Source: Oceaniferula marina (GTDB lineage Bacteria > Verrucomicrobiota > Verrucomicrobiia > Verrucomicrobiales > Akkermansiaceae). Taken from it: a stretch of 64,000 bases of DNA. The stretch lies in assembly GCF_013391475.1 (NCBI RefSeq), contig NZ_JACBAZ010000001.1, positions 516,377 through 580,376 of the forward strand, given 5' to 3'. The notes under the pieces are model-generated. The model was not told where the DNA came from, searched no databases, and saw nothing but the letters and a program-made list of their open reading frames with translations. A program made the translations under genes and the position numbers. Positions 8,997 to 16,631 of this stretch are shown piece by piece (within the stretch, counting starts at the first letter, position 1; each line of letters begins with the position of its first letter).

Positions 8997-10181
8997 TCAA
9001 TGTGGAATGCCGAATTTATGCGCGGCGGCATGTTCCGCCTCGTGGGTCACGGTATGCAGTGACACCCCGTGTTCTTCCGCAGCCTTGCGGCAATCTTCAT
9101 ATTCTGGAGTTGCTCTGAGTGCACCACTGGGAAGTTTCGCCACTTTCACTTGGATCTTACCATAGCGGGTGTCCACGGTGTCAAAATCACGGTGCAAGGC
9201 ATCGCGCCGGGTATCACTCCTGCGAACCCCCAAGGTTGAGGTTTCTTCAAACAAGAGGCGTTCCAGTCGGTCTGCGTCTTCAGGTTTTGCCAGCACTTTA
9301 ACCACATGCGCTGGGCGGTTTTTCTTCATCTGAGCTGGGATGGAAACCACATCGAGGGCCCCAGCCTCCATTATTTTTTCAAAGGCGTGACCAAGTGTTT
9401 CACCTCGGTCATTGTCGAGGTGGGTTTCCAACACCGTGATCGATTCGCTCTGCCACGCACCACTTTCGGAAGACGCCCCTATCAGAACGCGAAGCACATT
9501 CGGAATTTCCAGATCGCGGGTTCCGGCACCGTACCCCACCTCCTGCAAAGTCATTGAGGGTAATACTCCCCAGGCATCGGCTAGCTCCGTTAGCAAAGCA
9601 GCGCCCGTGGGTGTAACAAACTCGACATCAATCGGAGATCCGCAAATCGGCACGCCCTTAAGTAAACCCAAGGTCGCCGGTGCAGGGAGCGGAATCTGAC
9701 CGTGAGCACCATGGATAAAGCCCCGTCCCATCGGCAAGGGAGATACCGTCACACGTTCAATGCCCATCAGTTCTACGGCAGCGAGAACCCCTACGACGTC
9801 GACAATGGCATCCACCCCTCCCACCTCATGCAAGTGAACCTCGTCCACGGCCATATTGTGAATTCTGGCCTCCTCTTGGCAAATACGGGTAAAGACCCTA
9901 ACGGCGCGCTCTTTCACCCTGTCCGAAACACCCGAGTTTTCAACGACTTCACAAAGGTCCTTCAAATGCCTCTCAGGCGCATGGTCATGGGCATGCACAT
10001 CCACTTTGGTGGCGGCAAAGGCATTTTTCATTACCTTACCCACGTGTAGATGAAAATCATCGAGATTCAGCTTGGATAGTTCGGATTCCAGATCAGCGAC
10101 CGGTAAACCCGCGTCAATCAGAGCTCCTAGCAGCATGTCGCCACTGGCCCCGGCAATACAGTCGAAATAGGCAGTTTTCAT
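8997..10181 (-). CDS. larC: Nickel-pincer cofactor nickel-insertion protein LarC
   Basis: CTP-dependent cyclometallase that inserts nickel into the pyridinium-3,5-bisthiocarboxylate mononucleotide, the last step of nickel-pincer nucleotide synthesis. The 394-residue protein starts MKTAYFDCIAGASGDMLLGA, diagnostic for LarC, and runs through EVHLHEVGGVDAIVD and PTGAALL to a C-terminal domain containing GALRATPEYEDCRKAAEEHG. It is one uninterrupted frame, unlike lactobacilli, where LarC arises by frameshifting. Its start overlaps the larB stop by four bases, implying translational coupling. No larA is found in the window. Confidence 0.93.
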   Translation of the reverse strand: MKTAYFDCIAGASGDMLLGALIDAGLPVADLESELSKLNLDDFHLHVGKVMKNAFAATKVDVHAHDHAPERHLKDLCEVVENSGVSDRVKERAVRVFTRICQEEARIHNMAVDEVHLHEVGGVDAIVDVVGVLAAVELMGIERVTVSPLPMGRGFIHGAHGQIPLPAPATLGLLKGVPICGSPIDVEFVTPTGAALLTELADAWGVLPSMTLQEVGYGAGTRDLEIPNVLRVLIGASSESGAWQSESITVLETHLDNDRGETLGHAFEKIMEAGALDVVSIPAQMKKNRPAHVVKVLAKPEDADRLERLLFEETSTLGVRRSDTRRDALHRDFDTVDTRYGKIQVKVAKLPSGALRATPEYEDCRKAAEEHGVSLHTVTHEAEHAAAHKFGIPH

Positions 10182-10852
10182 GATAATGATTGGTGTTGGT
10201 GAGTGAGTATACGGTGGGCCGCCATGGCTGCGCCAAATCCATTGTCGATGTTGACGACCACCAACCCGGAAGCACAGGAATTAAGCATACCTAACATGGC
10301 AGCCAAGCCATGAAAAGAAGCCCCATAACCCACGCTGGTGGGAACCGCAATAACTGGAGCTGAAACCAGCCCCCCCACCACGGTGGGAAGTGCCCCCTCC
10401 ATCCCGGCAACGACAATCACGACCGAAGCCTTACGGATATCATCCATCCGATCAAGCGTCCGATGAATGCCGGCCACTCCAATATCCGTATACGCTGTGA
10501 CCGTGTGGCCAAGGAAAGAAAGCGAGGCCGAGGCTTCCATGGCAACGGGCAAATCCGACGTCCCGGCCGAGACCAGAGCCACCGAAGAAGAGGAATTCAC
10601 AGTGGGGCCGTTGTCCCCGAGCACAATCGTGCGCCCCAAGGCATCATATCGAGCCTCTGGAAGCGCCTGCAACACCTCCTCTGCACGATCAGTTGGCAAT
10701 CGAGTGCCAAGCGCCCGACCGTGAGCATCAGCCAAGGCCCTCAAGTTATCGATAATCTGACCTGCCGATTTACCTTCGCAGTAAACGACCTCGGGAAACC
10801 CCTGACGGGTCAGGCGTTCGGTATCCAAGGTGCTATGGTTTTTCTCAAACAT
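10178..10852 (-). CDS. larB: Nickel-pincer cofactor biosynthesis protein LarB
   Basis: Carboxylates and hydrolyses nicotinic acid adenine dinucleotide to pyridinium-3,5-dicarboxylate mononucleotide, the first step of the pathway. The 224-residue protein has the PurE-like carboxylase core: VSAGTSDLPVAMEA, GMEGALPTVVGGL, PVIAVPTSVGYGASF and NIDNGFGAA. Lies between larE (7 bp gap) and larC (4 bp overlap), all on the minus strand. Confidence 0.93.
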   Translation of the reverse strand: MFEKNHSTLDTERLTRQGFPEVVYCEGKSAGQIIDNLRALADAHGRALGTRLPTDRAEEVLQALPEARYDALGRTIVLGDNGPTVNSSSSVALVSAGTSDLPVAMEASASLSFLGHTVTAYTDIGVAGIHRTLDRMDDIRKASVVIVVAGMEGALPTVVGGLVSAPVIAVPTSVGYGASFHGLAAMLGMLNSCASGLVVVNIDNGFGAAMAAHRILTHQHQSLS

Positions 10853-10859
10853 GCTTCGT

Positions 10860-11699
10860 CTATTCTGATTTTGTTTGAATCACTTCATTCATACTCCCTG
10901 ACCGGAAACCGTCGAGATCCATCGAAACATAGGCAAACCCTGCCTTTTTCAAAGCGGCCGCTACCTCCTCACGCATGTCCAGTAAGCGAATCATCCCGGA
11001 TGGCTCAATTTCCACACGCGCCACTTCCCCATGATCCCTGACCCGACACTGACGGAACCCAAGGGTTTTGAGTTCAGACTCTGCACGGTCGATGCGGTTG
11101 AGCTTTTCGAGCGTAACAGGCGACCCGTATGGCACCCTCGACGATAAACAGGCCGACGCGGGTTTATCCCAAACCTGAAGCCCAAGTTCATTCGCCCATG
11201 CACGAATTGCCTCTTTGCCCATCCCGGCTTCGGCCAGAGGACTGCGAACACCGTGCTCACGCGCAGCTCGTCGCCCCGGGCGAAAGTCGCCACAATCGTC
11301 GGCATTGGTTCCGTCAACAATGCAGGCTACCCCTTCCCGTGATGCCAACTCGGTAAAAGTGCTGTAAGCGATGTTTTTACAGTGAAAACAGCGATCTGTA
11401 GCATTCGCGGCATAATCCGGATTCTCAAGCTCGCTGGTCGCCACTTCAATATGACGGATCCCCACGGCCTCCGCCGCCACTCTGACATCTTCGAGTTCAC
11501 CGGATGCCAAGCTGGGAGAAACAGCGGTCACAGCGGCAGCCTTATCTCCGAGCACCTTTGCAGCCACGGCAGCTAACAGCACACTGTCAACACCCCCGGA
11601 GCAGGCAACCAAAACACTACCACAATCCCTCAAAATCGATTCAACCCTCGCCCGTTGTTGCTGCTGATTCATTTTAAATTCCATCAAACCTTCAATCAT
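10860..11699 (-). CDS. larE: ATP-dependent sacrificial sulfur transferase LarE
   Basis: Converts the two carboxylates made by LarB into thiocarboxylates. In the lactobacillus-type enzyme the sulfur comes from its own cysteine. The 279-residue PP-loop protein has SGGVDSVLL near the N-terminus and KPASACLSSRVPYG with Cys184, equivalent to the sacrificial Cys176 of Lactobacillus plantarum LarE. So it looks like the single-turnover type rather than the iron-sulfur type with three cysteines. Start is ATG at 11699; an internal ATG at about residue 10 (MNQQQQ) is an alternative. It lies 34 bp downstream of the polyferredoxin gene. Confidence 0.92.
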   Translation of the reverse strand: MIEGLMEFKMNQQQQRARVESILRDCGSVLVACSGGVDSVLLAAVAAKVLGDKAAAVTAVSPSLASGELEDVRVAAEAVGIRHIEVATSELENPDYAANATDRCFHCKNIAYSTFTELASREGVACIVDGTNADDCGDFRPGRRAAREHGVRSPLAEAGMGKEAIRAWANELGLQVWDKPASACLSSRVPYGSPVTLEKLNRIDRAESELKTLGFRQCRVRDHGEVARVEIEPSGMIRLLDMREEVAAALKKAGFAYVSMDLDGFRSGSMNEVIQTKSE

Positions 11700-11733
11700 C
11701 GGCCTAACCTACACCCTTTGTTATTTTTGTCAT

Positions 11734-13356
11734 TCAAAATGGAAACTCTTCTTCCAGCTCCCGCACTGTATTTTCTTTGCCAAGTTCGATCACCTTGGCC
11801 CGCTCATGAACTTCCAGGCCCTCCACAATAATGGCTTTTTCCGGGCGAACCGGGCAGATAAATTCACATCCGCCACAACCAATGCAGAGATCAGGCTCGA
11901 TCTCAGGGATCGTCAGGCCATCCTTCCACGGGACCATATGCACGGCTTGGGTCGGACAGTGCTCGCTACAAGCCCCGCAGGAGGTTCCTTCGGTTTTGAC
12001 AACACAACGGCCTTTAAAAAAACGAACCATCCCAGTACGCACAGCGCGCCGTTCATCAATGGTCAACGGTTGAATCGCACCCGTTGGACAAACCTGGGAG
12101 CAGTTAGAACAATTGTAGGAACAGAACGAAACGGAGAAATCCTGATAGGGCTGCAGAAACCCAGCCAACCCATGCTGGGTGATGGATGGTTTGAGCACTT
12201 GATCCGGACAATGAGTCACACACAACTGGCAACCGGTACAGAAGTTTTGAAAATGCGCCAGTGACTTGGCTCCCGGTGGCAAAACCGCACGTTTATTGTG
12301 TTGATCCAACGCATCCGGTAGATCTTTCTCTGTAATCAAGGACGCAGCAGGAAGAGCAAGCGTAGACGAAAGAAAAAACCGACGACTGAGTGAAGGGCCC
12401 ATGGATGGGATCTCAGTCGGGGCAAGCTCAGAGGTAGCCTTCGCTGTGACCTTTTGACAGGTCTGATTCGTCTTCTTCATTTTTATCTTCCCCTCCACGG
12501 CTGTTTCATCCCCCCCCTTGGAAGAGCCACGACGTAGTGTAATCCCACTACGTCGACATGAACTCACACAATCAAGGCACATCACGCAGCGTGAGTGGTC
12601 GATGCGATGATTTCGAAAATCGATACATTGCGCCGGGCAGACACGCTCACACATCGAGCAGGCAACACACGCTGAATTGGCAATTTGTAAGCGGAACAGA
12701 GAGTGTTTTGAGAAAAATCCGAGCACGGCACCAACCGGACAAAAGGTATTGCACCACAACCGCCCACGGTAAATTGCCAACAGCACAATCACAGCGAGGA
12801 TCACCAGTGCCAAAACAAATGACAGCCAAGATACGGGAGAAATATCCACCGGCTGAACCACGCCGGTACTGGAAAGTTGGTGGTTCATCCAAGCTAGCAC
12901 AGGACGGGCGCTGGCGCTGACCACCTTACCAAACAGGCTGTAGGGGTCTAGAAACCCAAGAGGTATCGCCGTTCCGACAAGCAATCCCCCAAAACATAGA
13001 ATGGCCACGGTCAGACGGAGGTATTTGCGGTTTTTTGTATGAGGAAGTTTGCGCTTCTTACCTGTTCTCCGTGCCAACCACGCGGAAAAATCCATGAGCA
13101 CCCCCATGGGACAGAGCATCGCACAATAGATACGACCAAAAAGAAGCGTCAAAAGAACCACCACGACCGCCCCCGCTCCGAACCAGGCCAAGCCTTGAAC
13201 AAGGCTCAATAAGGAAGGCGTGAATTGCAAAAACAAACTAGCCCTGGCCATCGGCACCGATAGCCAATGGCTGATATCGACAAATACCAGCGTGCAACTG
13301 GCAAGAACCAGAGCGCCGATAAGAATGCGAATCTTCCGATAAATAGCTACACTCAT
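11734..13356 (-). CDS. Membrane polyferredoxin, apparent NapH-NapG-like fusion
   Basis: Predicted membrane-bound electron carrier of 540 residues. The N-terminal half is NapH/NosR-like: membrane helices at about 8-28, 52-73, 112-132 and 176-196, with GRIYCAMLCP at 74-83 and WCNTFCPVG at 201-209. Two 4Fe-4S motifs follow (CVACSMCERVCP at 230-241, and CVMCLDCVSSC at 257-267). A linker leads to SRRFFLSSTLALPAAS at about 324-339, which looks like an internal Tat signal. A second ferredoxin block then carries four cysteine clusters (373-383, 412-423, 460-467 and 491-501). This is what a head-to-tail fusion of NapH and NapG would give. It lies 4 bp after a Tat-signal DUF362 gene and 34 bp before larE. 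Donor and acceptor unknown. Confidence 0.82.
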   Translation of the reverse strand: MSVAIYRKIRILIGALVLASCTLVFVDISHWLSVPMARASLFLQFTPSLLSLVQGLAWFGAGAVVVVLLTLLFGRIYCAMLCPMGVLMDFSAWLARRTGKKRKLPHTKNRKYLRLTVAILCFGGLLVGTAIPLGFLDPYSLFGKVVSASARPVLAWMNHQLSSTGVVQPVDISPVSWLSFVLALVILAVIVLLAIYRGRLWCNTFCPVGAVLGFFSKHSLFRLQIANSACVACSMCERVCPAQCIDFRNHRIDHSRCVMCLDCVSSCRRSGITLRRGSSKGGDETAVEGKIKMKKTNQTCQKVTAKATSELAPTEIPSMGPSLSRRFFLSSTLALPAASLITEKDLPDALDQHNKRAVLPPGAKSLAHFQNFCTGCQLCVTHCPDQVLKPSITQHGLAGFLQPYQDFSVSFCSYNCSNCSQVCPTGAIQPLTIDERRAVRTGMVRFFKGRCVVKTEGTSCGACSEHCPTQAVHMVPWKDGLTIPEIEPDLCIGCGGCEFICPVRPEKAIIVEGLEVHERAKVIELGKENTVRELEEEFPF

Positions 13357-13360
13357 CCGC

Positions 13361-14281
13361 TTAGGCGTCGATCGTGATGCGTTTGATCTTCACCTTCGAA
13401 AGATCTGCGTGCCCAGCTCCCATTTTATCCGCGATCTTCACAAAACCGAGTTCCTCGGGTTTCTTTCCATACAACTTGGCCGATGCCGCGTCGAGAGCCA
13501 CCATATCCTTACCGATCATAAGGTATTTCGCCAGTTCCCCATCCTCTTCGGCTTTGCCTTGGGGGCCGTTTTTACGTAAAATCCGATAGGCGTCGACGAT
13601 GTTGAGATCGGGAACCCGCGGGGCGAAGCACATATCGGCAATACACTGGTCGAGCCCGTTCTTGTGGAAAAAGCGGCGATCCCAGACGACACCCATCAGG
13701 TTTTTCATGCAAAGTGATAGTTTTGCACCTCCGTGGTGCTTTAAGACCGGCACGTTGATCAGGACATCGCAGTCGAGCATTTCCTTATGGATCTGAGCTT
13801 TCTTCAACGACTTGGCCTTGGGCAGTTTGACCTCCCGGTAATGGTCCTCTAAATTCGCTGGAGCCATTGTGCCTCCGGCATCTTCCACGGCTTTGGCGAT
13901 CCCACTCGTTTTGTATGCCCGTTTCCAGTTGTGGCAAGTATGGTCAAAGACGGTGACTTTGGATGCGCCTGCCTTTAAGCACTCCTTTACAATCGCTCCC
14001 ACCAGATCCGGGTTCGTATTGGCCGGAATTTCAGGTGGTTGGTCCCAGGCAATGTTTGGCTTAACAACCACACTCTGCCCCTTTTTTACAAAGGCTTGCA
14101 TACCTCCAAGAGCCGCAATACCTGCGTTAAACATTTCAACAGGGCCTGCATTGCGGACCGCAACCAAATCCCAGGGGCCTTCGCCATCAGCCTCAGGGGC
14201 TGCAAACAAAGGGTTATGCCACGAAATAGCAGCCGCTGTGGCCGCTGTGGTTTCAATAAAACGACGACGATTAATTTTCAT
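13361..14281 (-). CDS. DUF362 family protein with Tat signal
   Basis: A 306-residue protein of unknown reaction. The N-terminus NRRRFIETTAATAAA is a good twin-arginine signal with an AxA-like site near residues 26-28, so it is probably exported folded. The mature part matches DUF362: SVVVKPNIAWDQPPE, VTVFDHTC, VLINVPVLKHHGGAKLSLCMKNLMG and YLMIGKDMVALDAASAKLYG. Unlike many DUF362 proteins it has no ferredoxin domain of its own; the next gene supplies six iron-sulfur motifs. It heads the minus-strand run ending in larEBC and is one of the few genes here with a clear Shine-Dalgarno motif (AAGGAG at 14290-14295, 8 bases from ATG). Tat export would suit a protein receiving a cofactor in the cytoplasm; that it uses the nickel-pincer cofactor is my inference only. 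Confidence 0.8.
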   Translation of the reverse strand: MKINRRRFIETTAATAAAISWHNPLFAAPEADGEGPWDLVAVRNAGPVEMFNAGIAALGGMQAFVKKGQSVVVKPNIAWDQPPEIPANTNPDLVGAIVKECLKAGASKVTVFDHTCHNWKRAYKTSGIAKAVEDAGGTMAPANLEDHYREVKLPKAKSLKKAQIHKEMLDCDVLINVPVLKHHGGAKLSLCMKNLMGVVWDRRFFHKNGLDQCIADMCFAPRVPDLNIVDAYRILRKNGPQGKAEEDGELAKYLMIGKDMVALDAASAKLYGKKPEELGFVKIADKMGAGHADLSKVKIKRITIDA

Positions 14282-14422
14282 AATTTCTTCTCCTTCTGAT
14301 AATTATTTCAGACATTAACGATCCCCCCACATGAAGCAAGAAGGAAGAAAATCTGCACGGGCTTTCATCAGATAAGCACAGTCGCCAAGCATCAAAGCTC
14401 CAAAGGTCTAAAAATAAGACCA

Positions 14423-14438
14423 GATAGTATTCACTATC
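14423..14438. promoter_or_regulatory. Inverted repeat upstream of the glycan locus
   Basis: GATAGT-ATTC-ACTATC, two perfect six-base arms about 50 bp upstream of the first GH20 start, in the divergent gap of about 210 bp to the DUF362 gene. It could be an operator or a small hairpin. No regulator gene is adjacent, so the assignment is weak. Confidence 0.3.
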
Positions 14439-14490
14439 GATAGGCGTATGCTTGTGCCATATATTGTCTAATCACACACACAAAGCACCC

Positions 14491-16557
14491 ATGAGCATTC
14501 ACTCTCTTCTTAATCGATTCGTGACCGGACTCAGCATCGGTCTCGCCCTCGCATCCCCCGTTTCGGCATCCGATGCCCAGGTCAACCCGCAAATGCCGGG
14601 ACTGCTACCCATGCCCCAGTCTGTTACCTGGAATGACAAGGCCATTGCCATTGACAGCGTGCAGGTCAATTTGCCTTCTCTCAAAGGAGACTCACTGAAA
14701 ATCAAGCAGCTGAAAAAAGAGCTCCTGGACATCCTGAATCGCAACCACATCCGGGTATCCCAAGATGCAGCCACCCAGATTCGTCTTCGCCTCGGCAAGG
14801 TTGTCGTTCCGGGGTACTGGGACGGGCAGGATCAGGAGGCCTACTCGCTGGTTTCCGAGAAACGAGGTGTCGTCATCACGGCCAATGCCATCGAGGGACT
14901 CTACTACGGAGTGCAGACCCTGCGCCAACTCATGGTCCATAAAGACGGCAAAACCACCGTCGCGGCATGCCAGATCTCCGATTACCCTGCCTTCAAAATC
15001 CGTGGGTTCATGCACGACGTTGGTCGCAATTTCCAGACCATTGAGCAACTCAAAATGCAAATCGATGTCATGGCGAAACACAAACTCAACGTCTTTCACT
15101 GGCATCTTTCCGAACACTACGGATGGCGGTTGGAAAGCAAGATTCACCCCGAACTTCAGTCCGACAAGGCATTTGGCCGCTGGCATGGCAAGTTCTACAC
15201 CCAGAAAGAGTTCGTGGATATGGTCGATTACTGCTGGGCCCGAGGTATTATCATCATCCCCGAATTTGACACCCCCGGACACTCGGATGCTTTCCGCAAG
15301 GGGTTGGATATCCCCAACATGAAAGACCCCAGGGCAAAAAAAGCCATTTGTGAATTGATTGATGAGCTTTGCACCCTCGCTGACAAAAAACGGATGCCCT
15401 ACATCCACGTTGGCACGGATGAAGTCCGTCATGCTGCCGAGCGAGTCAACAGCGATTACCTTCCAGCCCTCCACAAAACGGTTCAAGACAACGGCCGCGA
15501 AGTCATCGGATGGGCCAAAGGCATGACATTCAAAGGGGCCAAACAGATCTCCCAGACCTGGGCCACCTCCAGACCGTTTGGAGGAACCAAGCATATCGAT
15601 TCCCGATCAAACTACGTCAATCACCTCGAGGCACTGGATTTCGCCCAGCGTATGTTTTTCCAGCAACCTTGCCGAGTCCCTCACGGTGATGAGGTCCAAC
15701 TCGGGGGGATCCTCGCCTACTGGCCGGACACCCTGACGGACAACGAAAAGCGCAGCCTGACCAACAACCCGGTTATCCCTGCCATGGTTGCCTATTCCGA
15801 GGCCGTATGGAAAGGGATTCAAAAGGATCGTCCCGAATTTTGGGCCAAGGTTCCAACCAAAGGGACTGCCGAGTATGATGCCTACGCCGATTTTGAAAAC
15901 CGTATCGCCGAACAGCGCGACCGCTTTCATCGCGACACCCCGTTCATCATGGTCAAAAGCCACGACATCGAATGGAGACTACTCGGCCCGGTTGCAGACA
16001 ATGAAGCCGTAGATCTCGAAAAAGGCATCGTCAAAGAGCAATACGAACTCCAGGGCAAACCACTGAACTGGACCAAACCGGTCTACGGTGGAGCCATCCA
16101 CGTCAAACATTTCTTCGGGTTCCAGAGTCATTTGAAATCCTTCCCCAAAGGAAAGAACGTCGTGTGGGCCAATACCCACATCTACAGTCCGAAAGATCAG
16201 GAAGTGGATGCTTGGATCAACTTCAACACTATCTCCAGCTCCGACCCACGTGCCGGTGTTGCCCAACAGGGGGATTGGGGCCCGAACCCCGCTTGTAACA
16301 TCTGGCTCAACGGCAAACGCATCGATCCTCCAACATGGAAAAACAAAGGTAAAGCCGCCAAGGAAATTGCCCTAATCGACGAAATCTACACCAGCCGTGA
16401 ACCAAGCAAAATCAAACTCAATAAGGGTTGGAATACCGTCCTGGTCAAATCCGCCCCTACGTGGAAATGGGTCTTCTCATTCAGCCCGGTTGAGAAAAAC
16501 GGCCAAGCCTACCGGGAAGTAGAGGGACTCAAATACTCGGCAAGCCCACCCAAATAG
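14491..16557 (+). CDS. GH20 beta-N-acetylhexosaminidase (copy 1)
   Basis: Secreted exo-enzyme expected to remove terminal beta-linked GlcNAc or GalNAc by substrate-assisted catalysis. I chose ATG at 14491 (688 residues) over an upstream TTG because it gives a clean signal peptide ending near VSASDA. A GH20b-type N-terminal domain (about 35-165) precedes the TIM barrel. Key motifs are GFMHDVGRNFQ, HWHLSEHYGWRLE, EFDTPGHSDAFRK and IHVGTDEV with the catalytic pair Asp310-Glu311. A C-terminal beta-sandwich-like extension of about 180 residues (from WRLLGPVADNEAV) is shared with copy 3 and may bind carbohydrate. The catalytic pair has the same residue numbers in copy 3, so the two are duplicates. 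First gene of a seven-gene same-strand locus. Confidence 0.92.
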   Translation: MSIHSLLNRFVTGLSIGLALASPVSASDAQVNPQMPGLLPMPQSVTWNDKAIAIDSVQVNLPSLKGDSLKIKQLKKELLDILNRNHIRVSQDAATQIRLRLGKVVVPGYWDGQDQEAYSLVSEKRGVVITANAIEGLYYGVQTLRQLMVHKDGKTTVAACQISDYPAFKIRGFMHDVGRNFQTIEQLKMQIDVMAKHKLNVFHWHLSEHYGWRLESKIHPELQSDKAFGRWHGKFYTQKEFVDMVDYCWARGIIIIPEFDTPGHSDAFRKGLDIPNMKDPRAKKAICELIDELCTLADKKRMPYIHVGTDEVRHAAERVNSDYLPALHKTVQDNGREVIGWAKGMTFKGAKQISQTWATSRPFGGTKHIDSRSNYVNHLEALDFAQRMFFQQPCRVPHGDEVQLGGILAYWPDTLTDNEKRSLTNNPVIPAMVAYSEAVWKGIQKDRPEFWAKVPTKGTAEYDAYADFENRIAEQRDRFHRDTPFIMVKSHDIEWRLLGPVADNEAVDLEKGIVKEQYELQGKPLNWTKPVYGGAIHVKHFFGFQSHLKSFPKGKNVVWANTHIYSPKDQEVDAWINFNTISSSDPRAGVAQQGDWGPNPACNIWLNGKRIDPPTWKNKGKAAKEIALIDEIYTSREPSKIKLNKGWNTVLVKSAPTWKWVFSFSPVEKNGQAYREVEGLKYSASPPK

Positions 16558-16631
16558 CCACAACAACTCACATCACTCCCCGAGTCTATCATAGGGGAGC
16601 GATCTGTTCAGGATTCAACTCTCGCACAACG

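Noticed and set aside
8997-14281. Search for larA in and around the lar operon
   Set aside because: None of the genes has LarA (DUF2088) motifs. DUF362 is a different annotated family, so I do not call it LarA.
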